Source of the DNA: an uncultured Flavobacteriaceae bacterium
Lineage (GTDB): Bacteria > Bacteroidota > Bacteroidia > Flavobacteriales > Flavobacteriaceae
Direction of reading: 5' to 3'
NCBI GenBank assembly: GCA_905182835.1
Contig: CAJJDI010000011.1
Coordinates: 1-35,187, forward strand
DNA: 35,187 nt
Shown here: positions 35,037 through 35,187 of the stretch, in pieces
Numbering within the stretch: the stretch's first letter is position 1
Layout: every line of letters starts with the position of its first letter
The notes under the pieces: generated by a model
Database searches by the model: none
Told to the model about the DNA's origin: nothing
What the model saw: the letters and a program-made list of their open reading frames with translations, nothing else
Made by a program: the position numbers and the translations under genes

Positions 35037-35187
35037 TTATTTTCTTAAAGACATAAGTGTCTTAAAAAATTCTTCAAATTTTTTTGAGCCATGCTTAGTT
35101 ATAGAGCAAGATGTATTAGGATAATTGTTTTTAAAACTTTTACTAATTACTATATAGTTATTCACTTCTAATTTTTTTATTTGAACA
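35037..35187 (-). CDS. Winged-helix transcriptional regulator, C-terminal part (cut by window end)
   Basis: Only the last 49 codons are in the window. The visible part includes LEVNNYIVISKSF, NTSCSITKHGSKKFEEFFKTL and the stop at 35037. This matches the end of small (about 100-residue) winged-helix regulators of Bacteroidota, with the wing strand pair and final dimer helix. The helix-turn-helix itself lies outside. It is upstream of the two small lipoprotein genes on the same strand. The call is from pattern and not from a full domain. Confidence 0.7.
   Translation of the reverse strand, partial: VQIKKLEVNNYIVISKSFKNNYPNTSCSITKHGSKKFEEFFKTLMSLRK

Overview
The window looks like core chromosome of an AT-rich marine-type member of the Flavobacteriia (Bacteroidota). 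The evidence is a PorP/SprF-type protein of the type IX secretion family, DUF6089 and DUF5916 proteins, a FolK-deoxynucleoside kinase fusion, the gene order nadK-DUF6089-uppS-bamA-ompH-ompH-murI, and promoters of the Bacteroidota type (TTG / TAnnTTTG). Coding density is very high. No gene-free stretch reaches 300 bases; the longest gaps are about 80-120 bases and hold promoters or a short hairpin. I see no phage, transposon, CRISPR array or island signature.

Layout. 1-180: tRNA-Leu(UAA) and tRNA-Gly(GCC) on the minus strand with a good promoter. 267-5505: mutS, a SpoU-type RNA methyltransferase (plus), the folK-dNK fusion and a DUF2797 protein. 5549-7063: a GH3-family protein. 7060-10482: the protein quality-control operon tig - (unannotated 30-codon membrane peptide) - clpP - clpX, all minus, with a strong promoter before tig. 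10499-11982: a YbfF-like hydrolase and pdxJ. 12055-19892: a plus-strand run from a short ACT-like protein and nadK through the envelope-assembly genes (DUF6089, uppS, bamA, two ompH/skp) to murI. 19889-20905: a lone PorP/SprF protein. 21011-24047: Nfu-type Fe-S protein and a DUF255 thioredoxin-like lipoprotein. 24040-30367 (minus): a MacAB-TolC-type export operon with two different FtsX-like permeases, ending in tsaB. 30480-35187 (minus): DUF5916 barrel protein, PspC/HAAS-like membrane protein, PadR regulator, two tiny lipoproteins, and the end of a winged-helix regulator cut by the window edge.

Functionally this is mostly housekeeping: mismatch repair, folate, NAD and B6 cofactors, proteolysis and outer-membrane assembly. 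UppS and MurI supply peptidoglycan precursors, and BamA with the two Skp-like chaperones inserts the barrel proteins coded nearby. The less ordinary items are a small membrane peptide between tig and clpP with no standard start codon, an OmpH whose signal peptide needs an AUU/AUC start, an ACT-like protein that appears to have lost its CBS half, a lysine/glutamate-rich repeat tail on the first OmpH, and a small regulator/lipoprotein cluster at the right edge. I see no clear candidate for a wholly new multi-gene system.
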